Assembly (NCBI GenBank): GCA_021733665.1
Contig: JAHREI010000001.1
Coordinates: forward strand, 186,001 to 250,000
DNA from: Bacillus subtilis
GTDB taxonomy: Bacteria > Pseudomonadota > Alphaproteobacteria > Rhizobiales > Rhizobiaceae
Length of the DNA: 64,000 bases
Direction: 5' to 3'
The notes beneath the pieces were generated by a model. That model made no database searches and had not been told where the DNA came from. It was given only the letters and a program-made list of their open reading frames with translations. Position numbers and translations under genes: made by a program. Shown piece after piece: positions 29,650 to 38,457 of this stretch (position 1 is the first letter of the stretch; each line of letters starts with the position of its first letter).

Positions 29650-30366
29650 ATGGATGTAAACAACGTGCGCGACCGGTTGATTGTTGGTCTCGATGTGCCG
29701 GATGTAATTGCGGCGGAAAAGATCGTTGAGGAACTGGGCGATACGGTTTCGTTCTATAAAATCGGTTACCAGTTGGTGTTTTCGCAAACGGCAAAGGGTG
29801 GCGGTCTGGATTTTGCCTCGCACCTGCTCTCGATGGGCAAAAAAGTCTTTCTCGATGTGAAACTGCTCGATATCGATAATACAATCGCCAAGGGCGTGGA
29901 AAATATCGCCAAGCGCGGCGTGACCATGATGACGCTCCATGCTTACCCAAAAGCGATGCGTGCCGCTGTGGAAGCTGCCAAAGGCTCAAATCTCTGTCTG
30001 CTTGGTGTGACTGTTCTGACGTCAATGGATCAGGCCGATATGCTGGAAGCCGGTTACACAATGTCGCCGGAAGAACTGGTCTTGCGTCGCGCGCAACAGG
30101 CACGAGCTGCAGGTATGGGTGGTATCGTCGCTTCGGCTGCGGAATCCGCTGCGATTCGCAATATTGTCGGGCCGGATATGGCGATTGTAACGCCGGGTAT
30201 CCGTCCTGCGGGCAGTGAAGCCGGAGACCAGAAACGTGTTATGACACCGGCAGATGCCTTGCGCGCCGGATCGAGCCATCTGGTTGTGGCGCGCCCGATT
30301 GTGGGGGCTGCAGATCGTAAAGCGGCAGCGCAGAGCATTCTGGAAGAAATGGCTGCGGCTGTGTGA
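29650..30366 (+). CDS. pyrF: Orotidine 5'-phosphate decarboxylase
   Basis: 238-residue TIM barrel making UMP from OMP, last step of de novo pyrimidine synthesis. It shows [13 protein letters not shown], the catalytic [10 protein letters not shown] (Asp-x-Lys...Asp) and the TPGIRP phosphate loop. ATG 29650 follows GCGGAGAC; 18 extra upstream codons have no family match. A DUF1330 gene begins 22 bases downstream. Confidence 0.97.
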   Translation: MDVNNVRDRLIVGLDVPDVIAAEKIVEELGDTVSFYKIGYQLVFSQTAKGGGLDFASHLLSMGKKVFLDVKLLDIDNTIAKGVENIAKRGVTMMTLHAYPKAMRAAVEAAKGSNLCLLGVTVLTSMDQADMLEAGYTMSPEELVLRRAQQARAAGMGGIVASAAESAAIRNIVGPDMAIVTPGIRPAGSEAGDQKRVMTPADALRAGSSHLVVARPIVGAADRKAAAQSILEEMAAAV

Positions 30367-30388
30367 AAATCATGAATGGGAGGAAATG

Positions 30389-30682
30389 ATGACGAAAGCT
30401 TATTGGATTGCCCGTGTGGATGTGCGCGATGCTGAGCGGTATAAAGACTATATCAGCACTGCAAAGCCTGCATTTGAGCGCTTCGGAGCCAATTTTGTTG
30501 CCCGTGGCGGCACAGCGCATGCGGTAGAAGGACAAGGCCGCGCACGCAATGTCATCATTGAATTCCCGAGCATGCAGCATGCACTGGATTGTTATAATTC
30601 GCCGGAGTATCAGGCCGCGGCGGCGATCCGCCAAACTGTTGCGGATGGTGAGATTATAATTGTTGAAGGTAATGCAGCTTGA
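30389..30682 (+). CDS. DUF1330 protein
   Basis: 97-residue single-domain protein of the ferredoxin-like dimeric alpha/beta barrel fold (DUF1330): TKAYWIARVDVRDAERYKDYI...RARNVIIEFPSMQHALDCYNSPEYQ. Function unknown for the family. A strong GGAGG lies five bases before ATG 30389 (ATG 30386 is too close to it). It is 22 bases after pyrF and ends before a terminator, so probably cotranscribed with pyrF. Confidence 0.9.
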   Translation: MTKAYWIARVDVRDAERYKDYISTAKPAFERFGANFVARGGTAHAVEGQGRARNVIIEFPSMQHALDCYNSPEYQAAAAIRQTVADGEIIIVEGNAA

Positions 30683-30724
30683 TACTATTTATATAGTTGA
30701 GATTATAAATACCGGCCTTTACCT

Positions 30725-30750
30725 GAGCGGTTTATAAACCGCTCATTTTC
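30725..30750 (+). terminator. Terminator of pyrF-DUF1330
   Basis: Perfect 20-base palindrome on GAGCGGTTTA (30725-30734), followed by ATTTTCTTT. Confidence 0.75.
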
Positions 30751-30773
30751 TTTGAGTGACGCAGCTTCTAGTG

Positions 30774-30818
30774 AAAACCGGCATCGGTTTTTCTGAAACT
30801 GCTTAAGCCGGTGTTTTT
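30774..30818 (+). repeat. Intergenic hairpin, repeat family B
   Basis: ACCGGC (30777-30782) pairs with GCCGGT (30807-30812), then a T-run. The stretch CGGTTTTTCTGAAACTGCTT inside it recurs almost exactly at 60391-60412. Confidence 0.6.
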
Positions 30819-30860
30819 TATTAAAGATGCGGCAACAGTGTAATTTGATACGAGGATATC

Positions 30861-31802
30861 ATGGCTTTAAAAATTGCGGTTCAGATGGACCATATCAATT
30901 CCATTCGTATCGCGGGTGATACCAGCTTTGCTTTGTGCCTTGCGGCGGCAGAGCGTGGCCATGAGCTTTATCACTATACACCGGATCGCCTGTCGATGCG
31001 CGACGGTGTGGTCAGCGCGGCTTTGGAGCCGTTGCAGGTGCGTGATATTGAAGGTGATCATTTTACTCTCGGTGAAGCCGTGCATACGGATTTGTCGGAA
31101 ATGGACGTTATCCTGCTGCGTCAGGATCCGCCTTTTGACATGAATTACATCACCACAACGCATCTTCTGGAACGTATCCATCCGAAGACACTGGTGGTGA
31201 ACGATCCGGCATGGGTGCGCAACAGCCCTGAGAAAATCTTTGTTACAGAATTTCCGGATCTGATGCCGGAAACACTGATCACCAAAGACTTGCAGGAAGT
31301 GCTGAAATTCCGCAGGGAATTTGGCGATATCATCATCAAGCCGCTTTATGGCAATGGCGGTGCAGGCGTCTTCCACCTGACTTCAGATGACCGTAATCTG
31401 ACATCGCTGCTGGAAATGTTCGAGCAGATGTATCGCGAGCCGTTTATTGCGCAGCGTTATCTGAAAGATGTGCGCTCCGGCGACAAGCGTATTATCCTCA
31501 TTGACGGTGAGCCGGTCGGCGCGATCAACCGCGTACCTGCGGAGAGCGATGCCCGTTCCAACATGCATGTCGGCGGTCGTGCTGAAGCGACTGAGCTGAC
31601 AGAGCGCGAGAAAGAAATCTGCGCACGCATCGGACCATCGCTGAAAGAGCGCGGCTTTATTCTCGTCGGTATTGATGTCATCGGTGATTATATGACCGAG
31701 ATTAACGTGACTTCACCAACCGGTATTCGTGAGATCAAGCGCTTCGGCGGTGCGGATATTGCACAATTGTTCTGGGATGTGGTTGAAGCCAAACGCGCTT
31801 AA
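30861..31802 (+). CDS. gshB: Glutathione synthetase
   Basis: 313-residue ATP-grasp ligase joining gamma-glutamylcysteine and glycine. It opens [27 protein letters not shown] (about 153-166) is the ATP-grasp glycine-rich part, and [16 protein letters not shown] the metal/ATP site near the C-terminus. Cytoplasmic. RBS GAGGATATC. gshB followed by the comM-type gene is the common order in Rhizobiales. Confidence 0.97.
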   Translation: MALKIAVQMDHINSIRIAGDTSFALCLAAAERGHELYHYTPDRLSMRDGVVSAALEPLQVRDIEGDHFTLGEAVHTDLSEMDVILLRQDPPFDMNYITTTHLLERIHPKTLVVNDPAWVRNSPEKIFVTEFPDLMPETLITKDLQEVLKFRREFGDIIIKPLYGNGGAGVFHLTSDDRNLTSLLEMFEQMYREPFIAQRYLKDVRSGDKRIILIDGEPVGAINRVPAESDARSNMHVGGRAEATELTEREKEICARIGPSLKERGFILVGIDVIGDYMTEINVTSPTGIREIKRFGGADIAQLFWDVVEAKRA

Positions 31803-31835
31803 ATTTCATCTTTATAACTAATTGATATAATTAAT

Positions 31836-31875
31836 AAAACACCGGAAACTCATTTGTGTTTCCGGTGTTTTTGTT
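31836..31875 (+). terminator. gshB terminator
   Basis: AAAACACCGGAAAC (31836-31849) pairs with GTTTCCGGTGTTTT (31858-31871), then T's. Confidence 0.93.
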
Positions 31876-31930
31876 TGTTGATGTTGTGCATTTCCCCTGC
31901 TTAGAATGCTGTATCAGGTGGGGGCATAAA

Positions 31931-33466
31931 ATGATTGCACGGGTCAGCACGGTTGCTTTTCAGGGGATTGAGGCCAAACTTGTTGATGTGCAGGTAATGG
32001 CTGCACCGGGCAAGATGAGCATGTCGATTGTCGGCCTGCCGGATAAAGCTGTGGCTGAGAGCCGTGAGCGGGTGCAGGCGGCACTCCATGCCTCCGGCCT
32101 GTCAATGCCGGTGAAGAAAGTAACCATCAATCTGGCACCGGCAGATTTGCCCAAAGAGGGCTCGCATTATGATCTGCCGATTGCCATGGGGCTGATGGTG
32201 GCGGTCGGTGCTTTGCCGGAAGATTGCCCGCAATCCTTTGTGGTACTGGGGGAACTGGCGCTGGATGGCACAATCGCGCCGGTTGCCGGTGTGCTGCCTG
32301 CGGCCATTACCGCCAATATGCATGATCTCGGATTGATCTGCCCGCAGGCTTGCGGGGCGGAGGCTGCATGGGCTGATGCGGATATGCCGATCCTCAATCC
32401 GCGCAGTTTAATCGCATTGGCCAATCATTTTCGTGGCTCACAGGTATTATCCCGTCCGCAACCTGCCATAAAAAGCTTTTCCGAGGGGCTGGAGGCGTTT
32501 CCTGATCTGGCGGACGTTAAGGGGCAGGAAACCGCTAAGCGCGCGCTGGAGGTGGCTGCTGCTGGCAATCATAATCTTTTATTCGTTGGCCCTCCGGGCT
32601 CGGGTAAGTCGATGCTGGCGCAGCGCCTGCCCGGAATATTGCCACCCTTGTCTCCATGGGAGATGCTGGATGTCTCGATGATTGCCTCAGTTTCCGGCAC
32701 CCTATCAGGGGGCAGGCTCACAGACAGGCGTCCGTTTCGCAGTCCGCATCATTCGGCATCGATGGCGGCAATGGTTGGCGGTGGTCATAAAGCCAAGCCC
32801 GGCGAGATATCCATGGCTCATCACGGTGTGCTGTTTCTTGATGAATTACCGGAGTTTTCACCGCAAGTTTTGGATTCGATGCGCCAGCCATTGGAAACCG
32901 GTGAATGTATGATCGCGCGTGCCAATCATCGCATCAGCTATCCGGCGCGATTTCAGCTGGTGGCGGCGATGAATCCGTGCAAATGCGGAATGGCCGGTGA
33001 GCCAGGCTTTACCTGTGCAAGGGGGCCACGCTGCCGCAGTGATTATCAGGCACGGGTATCAGGGCCATTGCTGGATCGTATAGACCTGCGGATAGATGTG
33101 GCCGCTCTCAAGCCCTCTGATCTGATTTTAACAGGGCAGGCGGAAAGCAGCGCTGCGGTGGCTCAACGTGTAGCACAAGCACGGCAAAGGCAGCAGGAGC
33201 GGTATCAGCAATTAGGGATGGCGTATATTATGACCAATGCCGCCTGTCCGCCCAATATTCTGGAGGAGATCGCAGCGGTCAGTAATGACGGACGTAAGCT
33301 GCTCTATGATGTGAGTGAGAAATTGCGGCTTTCTGCCCGTTCTTATCACAGGGTGCTGAAAGTAGCGCGCACATTGGCAGATCTGGAGGCGTTTGCCACT
33401 GTCGAGCGTCGGCATATTGCCGAGGCTGTCTCTTATCGTATGTCAGCGGAAATGCTGAGTGCCTGA
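31931..33466 (+). CDS. comM: YifB/ComM-family Mg-chelatase-like AAA+ ATPase
   Basis: 511-residue protein. N-terminal Lon-protease-like (ChlI) domain to about 180, Walker A GPPGSGKS at 220-227, Walker B LFLDELPEF, sensor region, then the C-terminal Mg-chelatase_C helical domain ending RHIAEAVSYR. In naturally competent bacteria ComM is a branch-migration helicase aiding integration of foreign DNA; in others its role is less clear. Start at ATG 31931 after a G-rich stretch; 25 more codons upstream overlap the gshB terminator and are unlikely. It converges, 5 bases apart, with the peptidase gene. Confidence 0.93.
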   Translation: MIARVSTVAFQGIEAKLVDVQVMAAPGKMSMSIVGLPDKAVAESRERVQAALHASGLSMPVKKVTINLAPADLPKEGSHYDLPIAMGLMVAVGALPEDCPQSFVVLGELALDGTIAPVAGVLPAAITANMHDLGLICPQACGAEAAWADADMPILNPRSLIALANHFRGSQVLSRPQPAIKSFSEGLEAFPDLADVKGQETAKRALEVAAAGNHNLLFVGPPGSGKSMLAQRLPGILPPLSPWEMLDVSMIASVSGTLSGGRLTDRRPFRSPHHSASMAAMVGGGHKAKPGEISMAHHGVLFLDELPEFSPQVLDSMRQPLETGECMIARANHRISYPARFQLVAAMNPCKCGMAGEPGFTCARGPRCRSDYQARVSGPLLDRIDLRIDVAALKPSDLILTGQAESSAAVAQRVAQARQRQQERYQQLGMAYIMTNAACPPNILEEIAAVSNDGRKLLYDVSEKLRLSARSYHRVLKVARTLADLEAFATVERRHIAEAVSYRMSAEMLSA

Positions 33467-33471
33467 TAGAT

Positions 33472-34089
33472 TTATTTAACTGCGCCAACAACCAGATTGC
33501 TTGGTGTTTCAATGGAAACCCAGCGGCCGGTATGGTTAGCAGCCTGACGCTTGAGATAGGTGTAGTCGGTTTCCTGCCAGTTTTTCACGGCATCGGTCAG
33601 ATTGTCGAGAATGAAATCTCCGCGATCTGTACGGACTGTCAGAACGGCATGACCTTCGCCGTCCGGTTTACGCAGAACTGTGATCAGCAGCGAGCTGAGC
33701 GGCAGACCGGCTTCAGCCAGTTCACGACGCTTGAGCAGCACATATTCTTCACAATCGCCAACAGTGGTGGAATAAGTCCAGTATTCTTCAACGCCGTAGA
33801 TTTCCATATCGGTCATTGGCTGGATCAAGGCGTTAACTTCAATATTAACCTGAACGATTTTTGCCCAGGTTGCCTGATCGAGTTTGATCGGTGCGGTCTG
33901 GTTTGAGGTCAGGTTACATTCATTCGGCATGCGTTTGCAGAATTCATAGTGACCGATCGGCTGCGATGTCAGGCCACCTGTCGCCATGAAAGGTGCGTTG
34001 AGCTCGGTTGCCTGTGCGCTAGCACCAAACGCGAGCATAAGGCCTGCGGCTGACAGTGTCAGATTTTTAAATTTTACAAAACTGAACAT
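33472..34089 (-). CDS. Periplasmic transglutaminase-like cysteine peptidase (BTLCP)
   Basis: 205-residue secreted protein of the bacterial transglutaminase-like cysteine proteinase family (DUF920). It has a signal peptide of about 28 residues ending ASAQA, then the catalytic triad Cys113 (GDCEEYV), His147 (GEGHAVLTV) and Asp162 (FILDNLTD). LapG, a biofilm adhesin protease, is a distant relative, but most members are uncharacterised. Start at ATG 34089 after GAGGCG; an ATG 18 bases upstream lacks a ribosome site. Two perfect TTAA-N7-TTAA boxes lie 28 and 95 bases upstream, suggesting CtrA cell-cycle control. Confidence 0.9.
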   Translation of the reverse strand: MFSFVKFKNLTLSAAGLMLAFGASAQATELNAPFMATGGLTSQPIGHYEFCKRMPNECNLTSNQTAPIKLDQATWAKIVQVNIEVNALIQPMTDMEIYGVEEYWTYSTTVGDCEEYVLLKRRELAEAGLPLSSLLITVLRKPDGEGHAVLTVRTDRGDFILDNLTDAVKNWQETDYTYLKRQAANHTGRWVSIETPSNLVVGAVK

Positions 34090-34116
34090 ACACAACGCCT
34101 CAGCCATAGCTACTTA

Positions 34117-34131
34117 TTAACAAAATGTTAA
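34117..34131. promoter_or_regulatory. CtrA-type box, proximal, before peptidase gene
   Basis: TTAA-CAAAATG-TTAA matches the alphaproteobacterial CtrA consensus TTAA-N7-TTAA exactly; 28 bases from the peptidase start codon. Confidence 0.65.
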
Positions 34132-34183
34132 TATCGGTAACAGGTAAGAGTCAATTGTGCCGGACGTGCTGCGCCCGAGTTTA

Positions 34184-34208
34184 TTAAGAGATGGTTAACG
34201 AGCATTAA
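34184..34208. promoter_or_regulatory. CtrA-type box, distal, before peptidase gene
   Basis: TTAA-GAGATGG-TTAAC (34184-34199) matches the CtrA consensus, and a third TTAA follows after 6 bases (34205-34208). A GAGTC (GANTC, CcrM methylation site) lies between the two boxes near 34148. Confidence 0.65.
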
Positions 34209-34236
34209 GGGGTAATTCACCCCTCATCATGGGTCT

Positions 34237-34614
34237 TCAGAGCTTGTTGTAGCAAACTTTGGCATGGCCTGCGCCGACAAAGCCGAGTTTCTGAGCTGCG
34301 CCTTTGGAAAGATCCAGAACACGACCTTTGATGAACGGGCCACGGTCGTTAATGCGCACAACGAGTGATTTTCCGTTGTTTTGATTGGTCACGCGCACGA
34401 TGCTGCCGAGCGGCAGGGTGCGGTGTGCGGCAGTCATGCCCGCAGGGTTCATGCGTTCACCCGAAGCAGTTTTAGAAGTCAGAGCATACCACGAGGCGCG
34501 CCCGCAATTGGCAGCGGCGGCTTCCGCGTGTGTGCTTCCAAAAGCGGAAATCATGAAAACTGCTGCAGAAAAAGCAAAGAGGGCAGGCAGGCGCTTGGAG
34601 CGGATCGTTGTCAT
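34237..34614 (-). CDS. RlpA-like double-psi beta-barrel protein
   Basis: 125-residue secreted protein with a signal peptide (about residues 1-34) followed directly by a double-psi beta-barrel: [44 protein letters not shown] and [14 protein letters not shown] are RlpA hallmarks. RlpA is a septal lytic transglycosylase acting on peptidoglycan stripped of stem peptides; this short form lacks the SPOR domain and the N-terminal lipobox of E. coli RlpA. ATG 34614 is preferred to a TTG at 34650. Upstream of the BTLCP peptidase on the same strand. Confidence 0.88.
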   Translation of the reverse strand: MTTIRSKRLPALFAFSAAVFMISAFGSTHAEAAAANCGRASWYALTSKTASGERMNPAGMTAAHRTLPLGSIVRVTNQNNGKSLVVRINDRGPFIKGRVLDLSKGAAQKLGFVGAGHAKVCYNKL

Positions 34615-34642
34615 GGGTCGTACCGGTGTCGGCAGCCGGAGG

Positions 34643-34661
34643 TTGTACAATGATCGTACAA
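34643..34661. promoter_or_regulatory. Inverted repeat before the rlpA-like gene
   Basis: TTGTAC (34643-34648) and GTACAA (34656-34661) with a 7-base near-symmetrical spacer, 29 bases upstream of the start codon: a plausible operator. Confidence 0.5.
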
Positions 34662-35309
34662 AATATCGGGTGCGACGGTTGTGTCAGCGCGGAGACATAG
34701 AATGCAGAGAATATTGCAGTCAGTTATCCGGTCTGTCGTTATCAATAATCTGAAATACCAGAAGTTCAGGCGCTGAACTGCAATGTAAATGTGGCGCTGA
34801 AATGGTCATAAAAGGAATATATTGGGGAGTGGATTTTAGGTTAATAATCTGTAAAATTTCGTTATATTGAATATATGTTTATGAAATATTCTTGATTTGA
34901 TTTATTTTTGTCTTTGAGTGATGGGAAATATACATTTTAAAATTTATAGATTCAAAATTCAGCTGTTATTCATGGCCGGATTCAAGAACTCTCTATGTTT
35001 ATTTCCGGATTCAAATCTGACTCGGCTGATAAGCAGGTACAATCTGTGTTTGTATTACAAGTGTAAAAACGCTTTTGCCAAGTTGTAAATAATGTGGCGA
35101 AATTGTGATTTGAGGCGCTGATCACGTTTTTGAAAGCTGATTGCTTGTCTCATCTTTTGAGTTTAGAGCATGATACAGGCGTTTTTGACGGCTACAGTTC
35201 TGTTCAGGACAGAATCGCTGTGAATGATTTTCCGGTGCAAACGGACAGATCACTTACAAAAGCACTGTCGTATAGATGCCTGAACAGCAGATTATATCGG
35301 ATCATATTT
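34662..35309. other. AT-rich intergenic region
   Basis: 648 bases with no convincing gene. Clearly richer in A+T than the flanking genes. It contains short direct repeats: GGCGCTGA at 34769, 34793 and 35112, and CCGGATTCAA at about 34976 and 35006. Open frames here have no family resemblance. It could hold an sRNA or decayed sequence. Confidence 0.5.
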
Positions 35310-35783
35310 ATGTCACTTCCTTCCTCTGACGACACTCAGATTAAGCCGGAACCAAATCCGGTTGATATGCAGCATCACGCGCAGGAAGCAGTGACAGGTG
35401 ACACGCCGGTTGTTTTGTCGGGGCCGCAGCGGTTTCTTTATCTGTGTCTTGGTTTTTTGATGCTGGCCTTGGGGATTATCGGTGCAATCTTACCGGTCAT
35501 GCCGACAACAATTTTCATCATTCTGGCCGCATGGTTTTTTGCCCGTTCATCGCCGAAGCTGGAAAAACGCATTCTGGCGCATCCGCAATTTGGTCCGCTG
35601 GTGATTAAATGGCGGGATCGCGGGGCAATTCCGCGTCGTGCCAAAAAATTCGCCTGCGGCGGTATGATGATCGGCTATGCGATTTTTCTCTGGAGCGCGC
35701 AGCCCGGATTATATTTAGGCCTAGGCGTTGCGCTTTTTATGTTGGCTTGTGCGTACTATGTGGTATCCCGACCAGAGGAGTAA
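35310..35783 (+). CDS. DUF454 (YbaN-like) inner membrane protein
   Basis: 157 residues: polar N-terminal 45 residues, then two closely spaced hydrophobic segments with the family motif LGIIGAILPVMPTTIFIILAAWFFARSSPKLEKRI, a basic loop KWRDRGAIPRRAKK, and further membrane segments to the end. This is DUF454; function unknown. The start at 35310 is the first with a possible ribosome site (GGAT); an extension to 35130 is not family-like. Confidence 0.87.
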   Translation: MSLPSSDDTQIKPEPNPVDMQHHAQEAVTGDTPVVLSGPQRFLYLCLGFLMLALGIIGAILPVMPTTIFIILAAWFFARSSPKLEKRILAHPQFGPLVIKWRDRGAIPRRAKKFACGGMMIGYAIFLWSAQPGLYLGLGVALFMLACAYYVVSRPEE

Positions 35784-35838
35784 AATCCGGCGCATAGTCT
35801 GATGAGACCGCCGGATAGATAATATCTGGGAGAAGACT

Positions 35839-37023
35839 ATGAAAGATGTTGCCGCGTCGCGGATTAATCCGGCTGTATCTGCTTTATCTTTGCCGCCGAT
35901 ACCGGCAGTGAAAGCATGGGCGCAGGCCTATGACGGTGCTTTAGGGCCGTTGATTGATTTGTCTCAGGCAGTGCCGGGCTATCCGCCGCATGATGAAATG
36001 CTGCGCTTTTCCGGTGAAGCGGCATCTTCTAAAACTTTTGCCAATTATGGGCCGATTGAAGGTCTGCCGGCGCTGCGTGAGGCCTATGCCGCGCATGTCA
36101 GCCAGCTTTACAAAGCCAAACTTGATGCAGTGCAGGTACAGATTACAGCCGGTTGTAATCAGGCTTTTATCGCAGCCGTGATGGCACTGGCCGGTGCCGG
36201 TGATACGGTGATGCTGAGCAATCCGCTCTATTTCAACCATGAAACGTCACTGGCCATGCTCGGTATCAAGCTGGAGCTGATGCCATGCCGAGCGCAGAAC
36301 GGTTTTGTACCAGACCCGCAGGAACTGAAACAGGTTCTGCATGCGGGTATTAAAGTGCTGGCGCTGGTCACTCCGAATAATCCGACCGGAGCAGTTTATT
36401 CCGCAGATGTGCTGAAGCAGATTTATGAAATTTGCCGCGCTAACGGTACATGGCTGATTCTCGATGAGACTTATCGCGACTTTCTCGAAGATGCCGATGC
36501 CGTGCCGCATCATTTGTTCGATGAGGCTGACTGGAATGATTATCTGATCCAGCTTTACAGCTTTTCCAAATCTTTCTGTATTCCGGGGCATCGTCTCGGC
36601 GCAATTATCGCGGCTGAAGCTGTGATTTCGGAAATTGCCAAGATCATGGACAATCTGCAGATCTGCGCCCCGCTGCCGCCGCAGGCTGCAATTGCGCAGG
36701 CAATTGAACCGCTGACCGGATGGCGCAATGAAAACCGCCGTGAAATTACACATCGGGCGCAGGCTCTGCGCAGTGCAATAGCGCAGATGGATGGCTGGGA
36801 AGCTATTTCTGTTGGTGCCTATTTCGCCTTTGTGCGTCATCCGTTTAAGGGTATCGAATCTGCGGCGGTGTCAGAGAAACTGGCAAAGACTTGTGGAATT
36901 ATCACTATTCCCGGCGCTTATTTCGGTGAAGGACAGCAGGATTTTCTGCGTTTTGCTTTTGCCAATGTGGATGCTGAAACTATCACGCAGCTGCCGGAAC
37001 GCGTGGCGGCACTGCGTTTCTGA
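35839..37023 (+). CDS. Class I/II PLP-dependent aminotransferase
   Basis: 394-residue fold-type I enzyme. PLP ligands are readable: TPNNPTGAV (about 178-186), Asp209 and Tyr212 (LILDETYRDF), and PLP Lys244 in the YSFSKSFCIPGHRLGA segment. Substrate unknown. RBS GGGAGAAG. It lies between DUF454 and puuD, with 94 bases to the puuD start, so a functional tie to purine breakdown is possible but not shown. Confidence 0.93.
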   Translation: MKDVAASRINPAVSALSLPPIPAVKAWAQAYDGALGPLIDLSQAVPGYPPHDEMLRFSGEAASSKTFANYGPIEGLPALREAYAAHVSQLYKAKLDAVQVQITAGCNQAFIAAVMALAGAGDTVMLSNPLYFNHETSLAMLGIKLELMPCRAQNGFVPDPQELKQVLHAGIKVLALVTPNNPTGAVYSADVLKQIYEICRANGTWLILDETYRDFLEDADAVPHHLFDEADWNDYLIQLYSFSKSFCIPGHRLGAIIAAEAVISEIAKIMDNLQICAPLPPQAAIAQAIEPLTGWRNENRREITHRAQALRSAIAQMDGWEAISVGAYFAFVRHPFKGIESAAVSEKLAKTCGIITIPGAYFGEGQQDFLRFAFANVDAETITQLPERVAALRF

Positions 37024-37117
37024 CCTGCGCCTATTCTGCCGCATCTGATGAGCTAGTATTTTATTTGATTCTTCCCCTATAGTGGCAGACGGTCTGCTGC
37101 ATATCGGGGAGGAATGC

Positions 37118-38350
37118 ATGTTTGAACTGGCAATCGCGTGGGACTGGCTTGGCTTTGCTGCCCGCTGGCTTCACGTTATCACCGCAATCGCGTGGATCGG
37201 CTCATCTTTCTATTTTATTGCTCTTGATCTGGGCTTACGCAAAGCGCCTGATCTGCCGCCCGGTGCCTATGGCGAGGAATGGCAGGTTCACGGCGGCGGT
37301 TTCTATCACATCCAGAAATATCTGGTGGCACCGTCGCGGATGCCGGAAGACCTGATCTGGTTCAAATGGGAATCCTACGCCACATGGCTGTCAGGTTTTG
37401 CGCTGCTCGCCATTGTCTATTACGGCGGTGCAGATCTCTATCTGATTGATCCTCAGGTGCTGAATGTTTCCCGCACCACGGCGATCATCATTTCACTGGC
37501 TTCCATTGCCGGTGGCTGGGTCATTTATGATCTGCTGTGCAAATCCCCGCTCGGGCGCAACACCACCCAATTGATGGTGATCCTCTATTTTGTGCTCGTT
37601 CTCATGGCATGGGGCTATACGCAACTGTTTACCGGACGCGCGGCCTTCCTGCATCTGGGCGCTTTCACTGCCACGATCATGTCCGCGAACGTGTTCATGA
37701 TTATCATTCCAAACCAGAAGAAAGTGGTTGCGGATCTGATTGCGGGGCGTACGCCTGATCCGAAATATGGCGTGATCGCCAAGCAGCGCTCCACCCATAA
37801 TAACTATCTGACACTGCCGGTTATTTTCCTGATGCTGTCGAACCATAATCCTCTGGCATTCGGCACGAAATATAACTGGATTATTGCGTCGCTGGTGTTT
37901 CTGATGGGGGTAACAATCCGCCATTGGTTCAATACACGCCATGCGCGCAAGGGCAGTCCGACTTGGACATGGCTGGCAACGGTTTTGCTATTTATCGTGA
38001 TTATGTGGCTGTCCACCGAACCGAAACAGTTGGACAATGCGGGGGAAGCGCAAGCGTCAACTATTCAGCAGAACTTTATCAATACACCGGAGTTTGAGAT
38101 GGTACGTGATACGGTGTTGGGTCGTTGTTCCATGTGCCATACGGCGGAGCCGTCTTGGGAGGGTATTTTAGTGCCGCCTAAGGGTGTCATTCTCGACAGT
38201 GATATTGCGATCGCCGCTCATGCCAAAGAAATCTATCTCCATGCAGCGCGTTCCCACGCCATGCCGCCTGCCAATCTGACAGGGATGAGTGCTGAGGAGC
38301 GTCTGTTGTTGCGGCGCTGGTATGAGACTGCTTCCGCTTCTAAACCCTGA
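37118..38350 (+). CDS. puuD: PuuD-type membrane urate oxidase with cytochrome c domain
   Basis: 410-residue integral membrane protein: about eight hydrophobic segments to residue 300 (RWLHVITAIAWIGSSFYFI, the urate hydroxylase PuuD domain) then a periplasmic cytochrome c domain with the heme motif CSMCH at 337-341 and a MPPAN axial-ligand region. PuuD oxidises urate to 5-hydroxyisourate and passes electrons to the respiratory chain, unlike soluble uricase. ATG 37118 follows GGGGAGGAATGC. Followed by guanine deaminase, consistent with purine catabolism. Hydroxyisourate hydrolase and OHCU decarboxylase genes are not in the window. Confidence 0.92.
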   Translation: MFELAIAWDWLGFAARWLHVITAIAWIGSSFYFIALDLGLRKAPDLPPGAYGEEWQVHGGGFYHIQKYLVAPSRMPEDLIWFKWESYATWLSGFALLAIVYYGGADLYLIDPQVLNVSRTTAIIISLASIAGGWVIYDLLCKSPLGRNTTQLMVILYFVLVLMAWGYTQLFTGRAAFLHLGAFTATIMSANVFMIIIPNQKKVVADLIAGRTPDPKYGVIAKQRSTHNNYLTLPVIFLMLSNHNPLAFGTKYNWIIASLVFLMGVTIRHWFNTRHARKGSPTWTWLATVLLFIVIMWLSTEPKQLDNAGEAQASTIQQNFINTPEFEMVRDTVLGRCSMCHTAEPSWEGILVPPKGVILDSDIAIAAHAKEIYLHAARSHAMPPANLTGMSAEERLLLRRWYETASASKP

Positions 38351-38377
38351 TCGAATCTATGTTGTAGTTTTAAAGTG

Positions 38378-38421
38378 TTAGAGCGACCTTTGTGTGCCAC
38401 GCATGGCACACGGCGCTCTAA
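38378..38421. repeat. Palindromic intergenic element, family A copy 2
   Basis: Outer arms TTAGAGCG / CGCTCTAA, inner arms TGTGCCA / TGGCACA. Closest relative is 2502-2543. Located in the puuD-guaD spacer. Confidence 0.7.
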
Positions 38422-38457
38422 TACTGACTATTTCTGCTTTTCAGCGAGGATATTTTC

